NCBI RefSeq assembly: GCF_002272875.1 | Contig: NZ_MLAN01000010.1 | Coordinates: 1-58,861 of the forward strand | Direction of reading: 5' to 3' | DNA from: Helicobacter sp. 11S02629-2 | GTDB lineage: Bacteria > Campylobacterota > Campylobacteria > Campylobacterales > Helicobacteraceae | Length of the DNA stretch: 58,861 nt | Part shown: positions 52,402-58,861 of the stretch, piece by piece | Position numbering within the stretch: position 1 is the stretch's first letter | Layout of the letters: every line of letters begins with the position of its first letter | The notes under the pieces: model-generated | The model's database searches: none | Told to the model about the DNA's origin: nothing | What the model saw: the letters and a program-made list of their open reading frames with translations, nothing else | Translations under genes and position numbers: made by a program

Positions 52402-53339
52402 GCTATGTCCTCTATAAAGTTATCAAGATTTAGATTATGCATCTTTCTTGAAAGCTTCTCTCTTATGATGAAGTCTTTAAACTCTTCTAAATGCTCTCTT
52501 TTAAGTCTTAAGTTATCAAAGCTTGTTAGGTGTTTATCAAGCACTACTTTTATAACCGCATCTTTTTGCCCTACCTTATTAGGCAAGAGGTGCATACTAG
52601 CTTGATGCAAAGAATCTTTTAAAGAAGCTATGATACTTGGTGTTAAAATCTCTTCTCTTGCACACAAGATACAGCAGCTGTGATTAGGATAAATATCTTT
52701 GCTATAAGCTAAGGTTTTTGAGATCTTTCTTAAGTTGCCTATGACGCCAAAAGGCTCAGCAACGATAAAAGCATCTATACTTTTATGATAAAGGGCTGCT
52801 TGCATCTCAGGAGGCGACATATCTATAGTTTGTATGTCTTTTAGAGTTAAATTACTCTTATGCAAGATTCTATCTAGTAAAAAGTATTGAGAAGAAAAGC
52901 GTGAGGGCACAGCTATCTTTTTGCCTTTTAACTCTTTGAAGCTTTCTATTTTAGAATCTAGCCTTACATTTAAAGATGAGCCATCACTATGGGCACGAAG
53001 CAGTGCTTTTATAGGGGTGTTTTGTGCTTTTAACTCTAAGGCAATAGGCGCTAGGATAAAGGCTAAGTCTATAGCGTTTGCCTTAAAAGCCTCAGCTAGA
53101 TCACTCCAAGCACTAAACTTTATAGGAACTAAAGTATGAGTTTTATTATCAAAAAAATCTTGGGCTGAGATAAGAAGATGATCAGCTATTGGCAGATAGC
53201 CAAACTTTAAGCCTTTCTTTAGTCCCTTTTTTAGATCACTTGTAGTAGGCCTTGTGCTAGCAAAAAGTGAGTTTGCTAGAGGCAAGCTTACTAGGGGGAG
53301 ATTTAGTGCTAGTTTTAAAATATCGCGTCTATGTTTCAT
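52398..53339 (-). CDS. ABC transporter substrate-binding protein, NMT1/SsuA-like
   Basis: 313 residues. The N-terminus MKHRRDILKLALNLPLVSLP has an RR pair ahead of a hydrophobic core, so Tat export is possible, with cleavage near SLFAS. NMT1/SsuA-like fold: LKFGYLPIADHLLISAQ, DLAEAFKANAIDLAFILAP, LKGKKIAVPSRFSSQYFLLD, DAFIVAEPFGV. It delivers a small ligand (sulfonate, nitrate, bicarbonate or a thiamin/pyrimidine precursor are known for the family) to the permease. First gene of the operon. Confidence 0.86.
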   Translation of the reverse strand: MKHRRDILKLALNLPLVSLPLANSLFASTRPTTSDLKKGLKKGLKFGYLPIADHLLISAQDFFDNKTHTLVPIKFSAWSDLAEAFKANAIDLAFILAPIALELKAQNTPIKALLRAHSDGSSLNVRLDSKIESFKELKGKKIAVPSRFSSQYFLLDRILHKSNLTLKDIQTIDMSPPEMQAALYHKSIDAFIVAEPFGVIGNLRKISKTLAYSKDIYPNHSCCILCAREEILTPSIIASLKDSLHQASMHLLPNKVGQKDAVIKVVLDKHLTSFDNLRLKREHLEEFKDFIIREKLSRKMHNLNLDNFIEDIA

Positions 53340-53729
53340 CTATCTTCTTTTATGTGTTTTAAAATTTAATGGAAAAATATAACATAAAATAATATTTACA
53401 ATATGTGTTTTTAAATTTATGAAGATTAACGCGGGCTTTTATCATGCATCTTGACAAATGCCAAAATGATATCTTTATAAAAAATCTTTTAAAAGATAAA
53501 ACATACTTTACTTTTATATTTTTACACTAAGTGCAAGAACTTATAATCTAATATTATTACAATTAATCTTAATATTTTTAAGCTATAAAACTAAGAGTTA
53601 GCCAGCTAAAAAGTGCGTAATAAAGCATAAAAGAAGAAAAAGCAAAATGCAGAACTTAGAGTTTAAAAGGGGCTTATAAAGCCCCTCTCCATAAGTTTAT
53701 ATTCTAAAACTAGAAATGAAATATTAAAA
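53340..53729. other. Gene-free stretch between the ABC operon and fldA
   Basis: Very AT-rich. It contains the fldA terminator hairpin (53668-53686) and presumably the ABC-operon promoter near 53340-53450. No reading frame or RNA recognised. A TATTATT element near 53561 is a poor match to a NikR site and is not called. Confidence 0.5.
53668..53686 (-). terminator. Rho-independent terminator of fldA
   Basis: AGGGGCTT, ATA loop, AAGCCCCT: a perfect 8-bp GC-rich stem followed on the minus strand by TTTTAAA, 43 bases past the fldA stop. The most classical terminator in the window. Confidence 0.85.
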
Positions 53730-54218
53730 CTAGAATTTGCCTTTTATCTCAGCTACCCAGTTTTTGATTCTTTCATCAGTTAGGTCATCTTGGTTAACTT
53801 CATCTATTGCAAGACCTACAAACTTACCATTTTCCACAGCTTTTGAGCTTTCAAACTCATAACCATCAGTTGAAGTTTCACCTATAAACTTAGCGCCTTT
53901 GGCAATTGCTTTAAGGTCGGCTAGTGCGTCACAGAAAGTGTCGCTATAGCTATCAGAATCTCCTAAGGCTATTAAAGCAACTGTTTTTTTACTAAAGTCT
54001 ACACCTTTTAGTGTTTCAGCAAAGCTTTCCCAGTCACTTTGAAGTTCGCCATCACCCCAAGTTGAGCTAGCAAGTATTAACTTATCAAAACCTTCTAGCT
54101 GTTCTTTAGTAGCATTAGCTACATCAAAAAGCTGAACATCGCCTAACTCTTTAGCCACTTTGTTACAAACTTCTGTAGTAGTGCCGTTATCGCTTCCAAA
54201 AAATAAACCTATAGCCAT
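53730..54218 (-). CDS. fldA: Flavodoxin FldA
   Basis: 162 residues, long-chain flavodoxin. FMN-binding phosphate loop FGSDNGTTTEV at the N-terminus, then the ASSTWGDGELQSDWESF and IALGDSDSYSDTFCDAL loops. In Helicobacter it carries electrons from pyruvate:acceptor oxidoreductase. The usual Trp stacking on FMN is represented in the STWGDGE loop. AGAAGGATTTTTT precedes the ATG. Monocistronic, with a good terminator; divergent from the aminotransferase. Confidence 0.96.
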   Translation of the reverse strand: MAIGLFFGSDNGTTTEVCNKVAKELGDVQLFDVANATKEQLEGFDKLILASSTWGDGELQSDWESFAETLKGVDFSKKTVALIALGDSDSYSDTFCDALADLKAIAKGAKFIGETSTDGYEFESSKAVENGKFVGLAIDEVNQDDLTDERIKNWVAEIKGKF

Positions 54219-54300
54219 AAAAAATCCTTCTAAATATTTTCACAAACTTTTATGTTTGTCTATGTAAAATAATACTACATTTTTATACAGGAGCACTTGA

Positions 54301-55437
54301 ATGGCTTTTCTAGATTTTTCATCTACGTTACTTTTTACACCCGGTCCTACTCCTACCCCAGAATCTTTGCGCTTAGCTATGGCTCAGCCCACTATGCACC
54401 ACCGCACAAAGGAGTTTGAAGCCATCTTTGGCAGCGTAAAAGCTTCTTTAAAAGCCATGTGCGGGATGGAAACTGTTGTCATGCTAACTAGCAGTGGGAC
54501 AGGTGCCATGCAAGCTGCTCTTAATACTTTTAGCAAAAAAGGACTTTTAACTATTAATAGTGGGAAGTTTGGCGAACGCTTCTCTTTAATAGCAAAAGCC
54601 TTTAATATCCCTCACATAGAGATAACTAATGAGTGGGATACTCCAGCAAGCCTAAGCTCCATTAAAGAAGCCCTAGATATGTACCCAGATATAGATTCTA
54701 TAAGCTTTCAGATATGTGAATCTTCTGGTGGACTAGAACACCCTTATAAAGAAATAGCCGCCTTTGTAAAAAATATAAATAAAAACATATTTGTAATAGC
54801 AGATGCCATCACTGCCCTAGGAGTAGAAAAGATAGACACTACTAATATAGATGTCTTAATAGGTGGCTCACAAAAAGCCTTCATGCTGCCACCTGGACTT
54901 GCCCTCTTAGGTCTAAGCAAAAAGGCTAAAAACTTTGCTTTAACTAACTCTAGAGGCTACTACTTCAACCTAGCTAAAGAGATAAAGTCTCAAGATGACA
55001 ACACCACAGCATTTACCGCAGCCACATCTTTGATAGTAGGACTTAAGGCCTACTTTGATACCTATGGAGAAAGCTTAGAATCTGTCTATCATCACACCTT
55101 AAAAATATCTAAGGCCACTAAAAAAGCCTTACAAGCCATAGATTTAGAGCTATATCCAAAAGTTAGTGCTAACTGCATGTCAGTGTTTAAAAGTGATGAT
55201 GCAAATGAGATAATAAAACTCTTAGCCAAAAAGTACAAGATTATATTAGCAAATGGGCAAGATAGGCTAAAAGGAAAGATTTGCAGGATTAATCACATGG
55301 GCTATGTGCCGGTTAATGAAGCAAGTTTTGTGCTAAATGCTTTAGAGCTAGCACTCCAAGACTTAGGTATAAGAAAGTTTGAAGGGAAGGCAAATAAGGT
55401 CTTTTTAGAAAACTACTACAGTCTAGATATGGACTAG
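54301..55437 (+). CDS. Class V aminotransferase (alanine-glyoxylate / serine-pyruvate type)
   Basis: 378 residues. PLP enzyme: LLFTPGPTPTPESLRLAM and MHHRTKEFEAIFGSV at the N-terminus, VMLTSSGTGAMQAAL for cofactor phosphate, CESSGGLEHP, DAITALG, and the PLP lysine in LIGGSQKAFMLPPGLALLG. Relatives are alanine-glyoxylate, serine-pyruvate and phosphoserine-like aminotransferases; the true substrate is not decidable. AGGAGCACTTGA precedes the ATG. The stop codon lies inside an inverted motif pair. Confidence 0.88.
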   Translation: MAFLDFSSTLLFTPGPTPTPESLRLAMAQPTMHHRTKEFEAIFGSVKASLKAMCGMETVVMLTSSGTGAMQAALNTFSKKGLLTINSGKFGERFSLIAKAFNIPHIEITNEWDTPASLSSIKEALDMYPDIDSISFQICESSGGLEHPYKEIAAFVKNINKNIFVIADAITALGVEKIDTTNIDVLIGGSQKAFMLPPGLALLGLSKKAKNFALTNSRGYYFNLAKEIKSQDDNTTAFTAATSLIVGLKAYFDTYGESLESVYHHTLKISKATKKALQAIDLELYPKVSANCMSVFKSDDANEIIKLLAKKYKIILANGQDRLKGKICRINHMGYVPVNEASFVLNALELALQDLGIRKFEGKANKVFLENYYSLDMD

Positions 55438-55458
55438 ATTCTATGTTGTAGAATCTAG
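55434..55458. terminator. Inverted AGATTCT/AGAATCT pair at the aminotransferase stop
   Basis: CTAGATTCTA (55434-55443) and TAGAATCTAG (55449-55458), a perfect 10-bp stem with loop TGTTG. The TAG stop (55435-55437) is part of the stem. It lies between convergent aminotransferase and asd, 14 bases from the asd stop. Confidence 0.75.
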
Positions 55459-55471
55459 ACTTAGTTAAAGG

Positions 55472-56491
55472 CTAGTTTTTAGCTATGTATTTTTGTGCGA
55501 TTCTAAGTGCGTTAGTAGCAGCACCCACACGAAGTTGGTCAGCTACACAAAATAGATGTATGATACTTTTATCACTTATATCTTGGCGGATACGCCCTAC
55601 ATAAGTAAAATCAGTATCAGTTGATATGGTTGGCATAGGATAGATGTCTTTTGCTATCTCATCTATCACCACGACATTTTCTGCCTTGCTTAAAGCCTCT
55701 CTTGCGTCATCTGCATCCACGACATTATCAAACTTTATAGTGATACTTTCGCTATGACTGCGGATAACTGGCACACGCACACAAGTAGCACTTACATCAA
55801 AATCAGCATGCATTATCTTTTTAGTTTCATTAACCATCTTCATCTCTTCTTTTGTGTAGCTGTTATCTAAAAAGACATCTATGTGAGGGATGAGGTTAAA
55901 AGCTATTTGATGTTTAAAGGCCTTTGGAGTTGGCTTAGTCTTACCTTCTAAATATTCTTTAGTTTGATTAACTAACTCTTCCATACCCTTAAGACCCGCC
56001 CCACTTACTGCTTGATAAGTGCTTACATCAACGCGCCTTATGCCAAAGGCTTTATGGAGTGGATTTAAAACATGCACCATTTGTATAGTTGAGCAGTTTG
56101 GATTAGCGATTATTCTACTTTTATATTCAAATATATCTTGTGGGTTAACTTCTGGGACTACTAAAGGCACATCAGGATTCATCCTAAAAAAGCTAGTATT
56201 ATCTATAACTAAAGCACCCGCCTTTGCAGCATGAGGTGCGTACTTTTCACTTACACTTCCACCAGCTGAGAAAAAGGCTATCTCTATGCCTTCTTTTTCA
56301 AAGATAGATTCTGTAGTTTCTTTTACTTCTATATCTTTGCCTTTAAACTTTAGCTTTTTACCTGCACTCTTGCTACTTGCTAGCAAAACTAGCTTTGAGA
56401 TAGGAAACTTTTCAGAATCTAAAAGCTTTAAAAGCTCTAAGCCAACTGCACCACTTGCTCCAACTATGGCTACTACGTATTGTTTTTGCAT
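55472..56491 (-). CDS. asd: Aspartate-semialdehyde dehydrogenase
   Basis: 339 residues. It makes aspartate semialdehyde for lysine/diaminopimelate, threonine and methionine. NADP loop VAIVGASGAVGLELLKLL, catalytic Cys in IIANPNCSTIQMVHVL, QAVSGAGLKG, and the substrate-binding RVPVIRSHSESI. AAGGAC lies a few bases upstream of the ATG. It is convergent with the aminotransferase and divergent from lepA; thrC at 11.6 kb is further down the same pathway. Confidence 0.96.
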   Translation of the reverse strand: MQKQYVVAIVGASGAVGLELLKLLDSEKFPISKLVLLASSKSAGKKLKFKGKDIEVKETTESIFEKEGIEIAFFSAGGSVSEKYAPHAAKAGALVIDNTSFFRMNPDVPLVVPEVNPQDIFEYKSRIIANPNCSTIQMVHVLNPLHKAFGIRRVDVSTYQAVSGAGLKGMEELVNQTKEYLEGKTKPTPKAFKHQIAFNLIPHIDVFLDNSYTKEEMKMVNETKKIMHADFDVSATCVRVPVIRSHSESITIKFDNVVDADDAREALSKAENVVVIDEIAKDIYPMPTISTDTDFTYVGRIRQDISDKSIIHLFCVADQLRVGAATNALRIAQKYIAKN

Positions 56492-56607
56492 TGTTTTGTC
56501 CTTATATGTCTTTAGTAAAATGAGTTAGATTCTACCATTTAGCTTACTAAAAGCGTTACTTTGATACACTGCTTACTAAAAATGCCCTTTTATAAGGAAA
56601 ACTACCT

Positions 56608-58398
56608 ATGAACATAAGAAACTTTTCTATCATAGCCCATATAGACCACGGTAAAAGCACCATAGCTGACTGCCTTATAAGCACTTGTGGGAGTATATCA
56701 AGCCGTGAGATGACTTCTCAAGTTATGGACACTATGGATATAGAAAAAGAAAGAGGCATTACTATAAAAGCCCAGTCTGTAAGGCTTAATTATAAGCAAG
56801 AAGGCAAAGAGTATATTTTAAACCTTATAGATACCCCAGGGCATGTTGACTTTAGCTATGAAGTAAGTCGCTCTTTAAAGTCTTGTGAGGGCGTTTTATT
56901 AGTAGTAGATGCCGCTCAAGGCGTGCAAGCCCAAACTATAGCTAATGTCTATATAGCCATAGAAAACAACCTTGAGATAATCCCAGTTATTAATAAGATA
57001 GATCTTTTAGCTGCTAATCCAGAAGCTGTCATAGAAGATATAGAATCTACTTTAGGCATAGACTGCTCTAACGCCGTGCTAGTTAGTGCAAAAGATGGCA
57101 GAGGGATAGATGAGCTTTTAAAAGCTATAGTAGATCTTATCCCGCCTCCTAAAGCTAGCCCAAAAGACGCACCTTTAAAAGCTTTGATTTATGATTCATG
57201 GTTTGATAACTATCTTGGAGCGTTAGCACTGGTTCGTGTTTTTGAAGGGAGTATAAACAAAGGCCAAAGAGTGATGCTTGTAAACTCTAAAGAAAGCCAT
57301 GAAGTACTTAGCCTTGTTTATCCCCACCCACTTTATAAAGAGCAGACTTCAAGCCTAGAAGCAGGAGAAATAGGCATACTTAATCTTGGTCTTAAAAGCT
57401 TAGATTCCCTAGCTGTGGGTGATACTATAACTGATGCTGCTAATCCTACTAAAGACATAATAGAAGGCTTTAAGCCAGCTAAACCTTTTGTATTTGCAGG
57501 TATTTATCCGCTTGATACTGATAGATTTGAAGATCTAAGAGAAGCGCTTAAAAAACTTCGCCTTAATGACAGTGCCCTAGTTTTTGAACCAGAATCTTCA
57601 GTGGCATTAGGCTTTGGCTTTAGGGTAGGCTTTTTAGGGCTTTTGCATATGGAAGTAGTGAAAGAAAGGCTAGAGCGTGAGTTTAACTTAGAGTTAATCG
57701 CTAGTGCGCCTTCAGTTGTTTATGAAGTAGGGCTTACTAATGGCCAAACACTTAATATTAGCAATCCTTATGAGCTTCCAGCACCAAATACTATAGCTTA
57801 TATAAAAGAGCCTTATGTGAGGGCAACTATCATAACTCCAAGTGAGTTTTTGGGTAATGTCATCTCACTTCTTAGTGCAAAAAGAGGTGTTCAAGTAAAC
57901 ATGAGCTATCTTAATCAAACCCGTGTTATGCTAACTTATGACCTCCCAAGTAATGAGATAATAATGGACTTTTATGACAAGCTAAAAAGCCATACTAAAG
58001 GCTATGCAAGCTTTGATTATGAAGAGCTTGACTATAAAGTAGGCAATCTTATAAAGCTTGATATACGCGTCGCAGGCGAAGTAGTAGACGCCCTAAGTGT
58101 GATAATAGAAGAATCTAAAGCCTATGAAAAAGGGCGTAATCTAGTCCAAGCTATGAAAGAAATCATCCCCCGTCAACTTTTTGAAGTAGCCATACAAGCA
58201 AGCATAGGCAATAAAGTCATAGCCAGAGAGACAGTAAAGTCTATGGGAAAAAATGTCACTGCAAAGTGCTATGGTGGGGATATAACGCGTAAGCGAAAAC
58301 TACTAGAAAAGCAAAAAGAAGGTAAGAAAAGGCTTAAGGCTATAGGTAAGGTTGATATACCTCAAGAGGCATTTTTAGCCGTGCTTAAGATTGATTAA
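56608..58398 (+). CDS. lepA: Elongation factor 4 (LepA)
   Basis: 596 residues, standard length. Ribosomal GTPase: G1 [16 protein letters not shown]2 with [12 protein letters not shown]3 [17 protein letters not shown]4 NKIDLLAA, then EF-G-like domains ([39 protein letters not shown]) and the LepA-specific C-terminal domain ([40 protein letters not shown]). ATAAGGAAAACTACCT precedes the ATG. Complete. Confidence 0.98.
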   Translation: MNIRNFSIIAHIDHGKSTIADCLISTCGSISSREMTSQVMDTMDIEKERGITIKAQSVRLNYKQEGKEYILNLIDTPGHVDFSYEVSRSLKSCEGVLLVVDAAQGVQAQTIANVYIAIENNLEIIPVINKIDLLAANPEAVIEDIESTLGIDCSNAVLVSAKDGRGIDELLKAIVDLIPPPKASPKDAPLKALIYDSWFDNYLGALALVRVFEGSINKGQRVMLVNSKESHEVLSLVYPHPLYKEQTSSLEAGEIGILNLGLKSLDSLAVGDTITDAANPTKDIIEGFKPAKPFVFAGIYPLDTDRFEDLREALKKLRLNDSALVFEPESSVALGFGFRVGFLGLLHMEVVKERLEREFNLELIASAPSVVYEVGLTNGQTLNISNPYELPAPNTIAYIKEPYVRATIITPSEFLGNVISLLSAKRGVQVNMSYLNQTRVMLTYDLPSNEIIMDFYDKLKSHTKGYASFDYEELDYKVGNLIKLDIRVAGEVVDALSVIIEESKAYEKGRNLVQAMKEIIPRQLFEVAIQASIGNKVIARETVKSMGKNVTAKCYGGDITRKRKLLEKQKEGKKRLKAIGKVDIPQEAFLAVLKID

Positions 58399-58473
58399 AA
58401 AGATATCAATATAAGCGTAGTGATAGCAAGTAGGCTTTAAACACTATCAAGTATAAGTCCTCTTTGATTAGAC

Positions 58474-58758
58474 TTAAAACCTACTTAACATCATGAGTGA
58501 TGGAGAGATAGGTAAGGAGTTTTTAGCATTAATAACGCTATAGGTTTCCCACTGGTTATTATCAGGGTTGTTGATACGTTCCCAAGGCGTCCAGCCTTTA
58601 ACATATGATTGACTTCCTTGTGCAAAAAACTGAAGTATTTGTTTTCTTGTTTCTACGTAGACATAGTATTTATGAAGTGTCTCAGCACTTCCTAGTCCAC
58701 CTAGTAAAACTACCCCCCCCCATATTAAAACTAAAAGGCGATGAAGTAGATATATCAC
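58474..58758 (-). CDS. Unknown protein whose 5' part crosses a G9 tract (possibly phase-variable)
   Basis: The uninterrupted frame is 94 codons from a GTG at 58758: a hydrophobic N-terminus (LLVLIWGGVVLLGGLG), a helical stretch (LHKYYVYVETRKQILQFFAQ), and a polar C-terminus with WTPWERINNPDNNQWETYSV. The G9 run codes for WGG. With one G fewer, a different upstream frame beginning MLTWLFSCIAVSFMSC would join the same C-terminal part, so the true start may depend on tract length. ATG at 58725-58727, directly before the tract, would likewise need a one-base change. Family not recognised; start uncertain. Confidence 0.4.
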   Translation of the reverse strand: MIYLLHRLLVLIWGGVVLLGGLGSAETLHKYYVYVETRKQILQFFAQGSQSYVKGWTPWERINNPDNNQWETYSVINAKNSLPISPSLMMLSRF

Positions 58759-58861
58759 AAGACATAAAGCTAACTGCTATGCAAGAAAAAAGCCAAGTAA
58801 GCATAAAAGCTTTTTGCCAAACAAACAAAATCACTTACGCACAAGTCGCAAACTGCACTAA
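58605..58861 (+). CDS. Possible partial coding frame running off the right edge (alternative to the minus-strand gene)
   Basis: The + strand is open from ATG 58605 to the last base. Before the C9 tract the translation looks like antisense of the minus-strand gene; after it (from about 58728) it becomes protein-like, with LKGDEVDISQDIKLTAMQEK and SIKAFCQTNKITYAQVANC, and uses the codons common elsewhere in the window. The real gene may begin near or in the tract, or the tract may mark an assembly joint. Function unknown. Confidence 0.25.
   Translation, partial: MIDFLVQKTEVFVFLFLRRHSIYEVSQHFLVHLVKLPPPILKLKGDEVDISQDIKLTAMQEKSQVSIKAFCQTNKITYAQVANCT
58713..58721. repeat. C9/G9 homopolymer tract
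   Basis: Nine consecutive C on the + strand (G9 on the minus strand), the only G/C run longer than six that I noticed in the window. Runs of this length are the classical slipped-strand switch of Helicobacter and Campylobacter surface genes. Confidence 0.9.

Noticed and set aside
53561-53590. NikR operator near the ABC operon
   Set aside because: Only one half-site (TATTATT) is good; the second half does not match and the region is AT-rich enough to give this by chance.
1-58861. CRISPR array, insertion sequence or prophage
   Set aside because: No regularly spaced repeats, transposase, integrase or phage structural genes were seen; the repeated heptamer is far too short and irregularly spaced for a CRISPR repeat.

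Overview
The window reads as a low-GC chromosomal segment of an enterohepatic-type Helicobacter (Campylobacterota). The basis is family resemblance read by eye, with no database search: both flagellins follow the Helicobacter FlaA and FlaB patterns, Fur is Helicobacter-like over its whole length, menaquinone is made by the futalosine route (MqnD), TrpC and TrpF are fused, there is a Campylobacter MOMP-type porin and a Hof-type outer-membrane protein, and the order prmA-ftsH-orf-pssA resembles the H. pylori stress operon.

Layout. 1-3.7 kb: surface-sugar locus, with a 5'-truncated KdsD (Kdo pathway) fused to an unidentified upstream domain, then two tandem paralogous GT-B-like proteins. 4-10.3 kb: flagellar block on the minus strand (flaA, flgH, then flaG-fliD-fliS plus an 82-codon gene), with yqeY divergent from flgH. 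10.6-15.5 kb: MORN-repeat protein and partner, thrC, fur, tRNA-Arg(GCG), hemB, flaB. 17.3-22 kb: bamA, a small membrane protein, a Hof-type OMP. 22.1-28.2 kb: co-directional run tehA-like, trpCF, pnp, PAP2 phosphatase, yihY, whose 3' end enters an antisense tRNA-Ile(CAU). 28.3-31.4 kb: msrB, nnr (YjeF), mqnD. 31.4-33.1 kb: old yellow enzyme plus acetyltransferase. 33.4-36.6 kb: MOMP porin, 4-OT tautomerase and unknown genes. 36.5-43.2 kb: prmA, ftsH, a Psd-like protein, pssA, MATE exporter, tilS. 43.4-49.4 kb (minus): Tat molybdoenzyme, glycerate kinase, perR-purH. 49.5-58.4 kb: ffh, a three-gene ABC importer, fldA, class V aminotransferase, asd, lepA. The right edge holds a C9/G9 tract in an unknown gene.

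Regulation visible in the sequence: two near-identical sigma-54 sites (flaB, flgH), two sigma-28-like sites (flaA, flaG operon) and a Fur-box-like site before fur. The two iron/peroxide regulators (Fur, PerR) are both here. TilS is encoded in the same window as its substrate, tRNA-Ile(CAU).

The most unusual signal is not a gene. The heptamer AGATTCT/AGAATCT recurs roughly one hundred times by eye, in all reading frames and between genes, and at least four times as a close inverted pair forming a stem-loop at a gene end. That is how uptake sequences of Neisseria and Pasteurellaceae are distributed. I know of no such motif described for Helicobacter.
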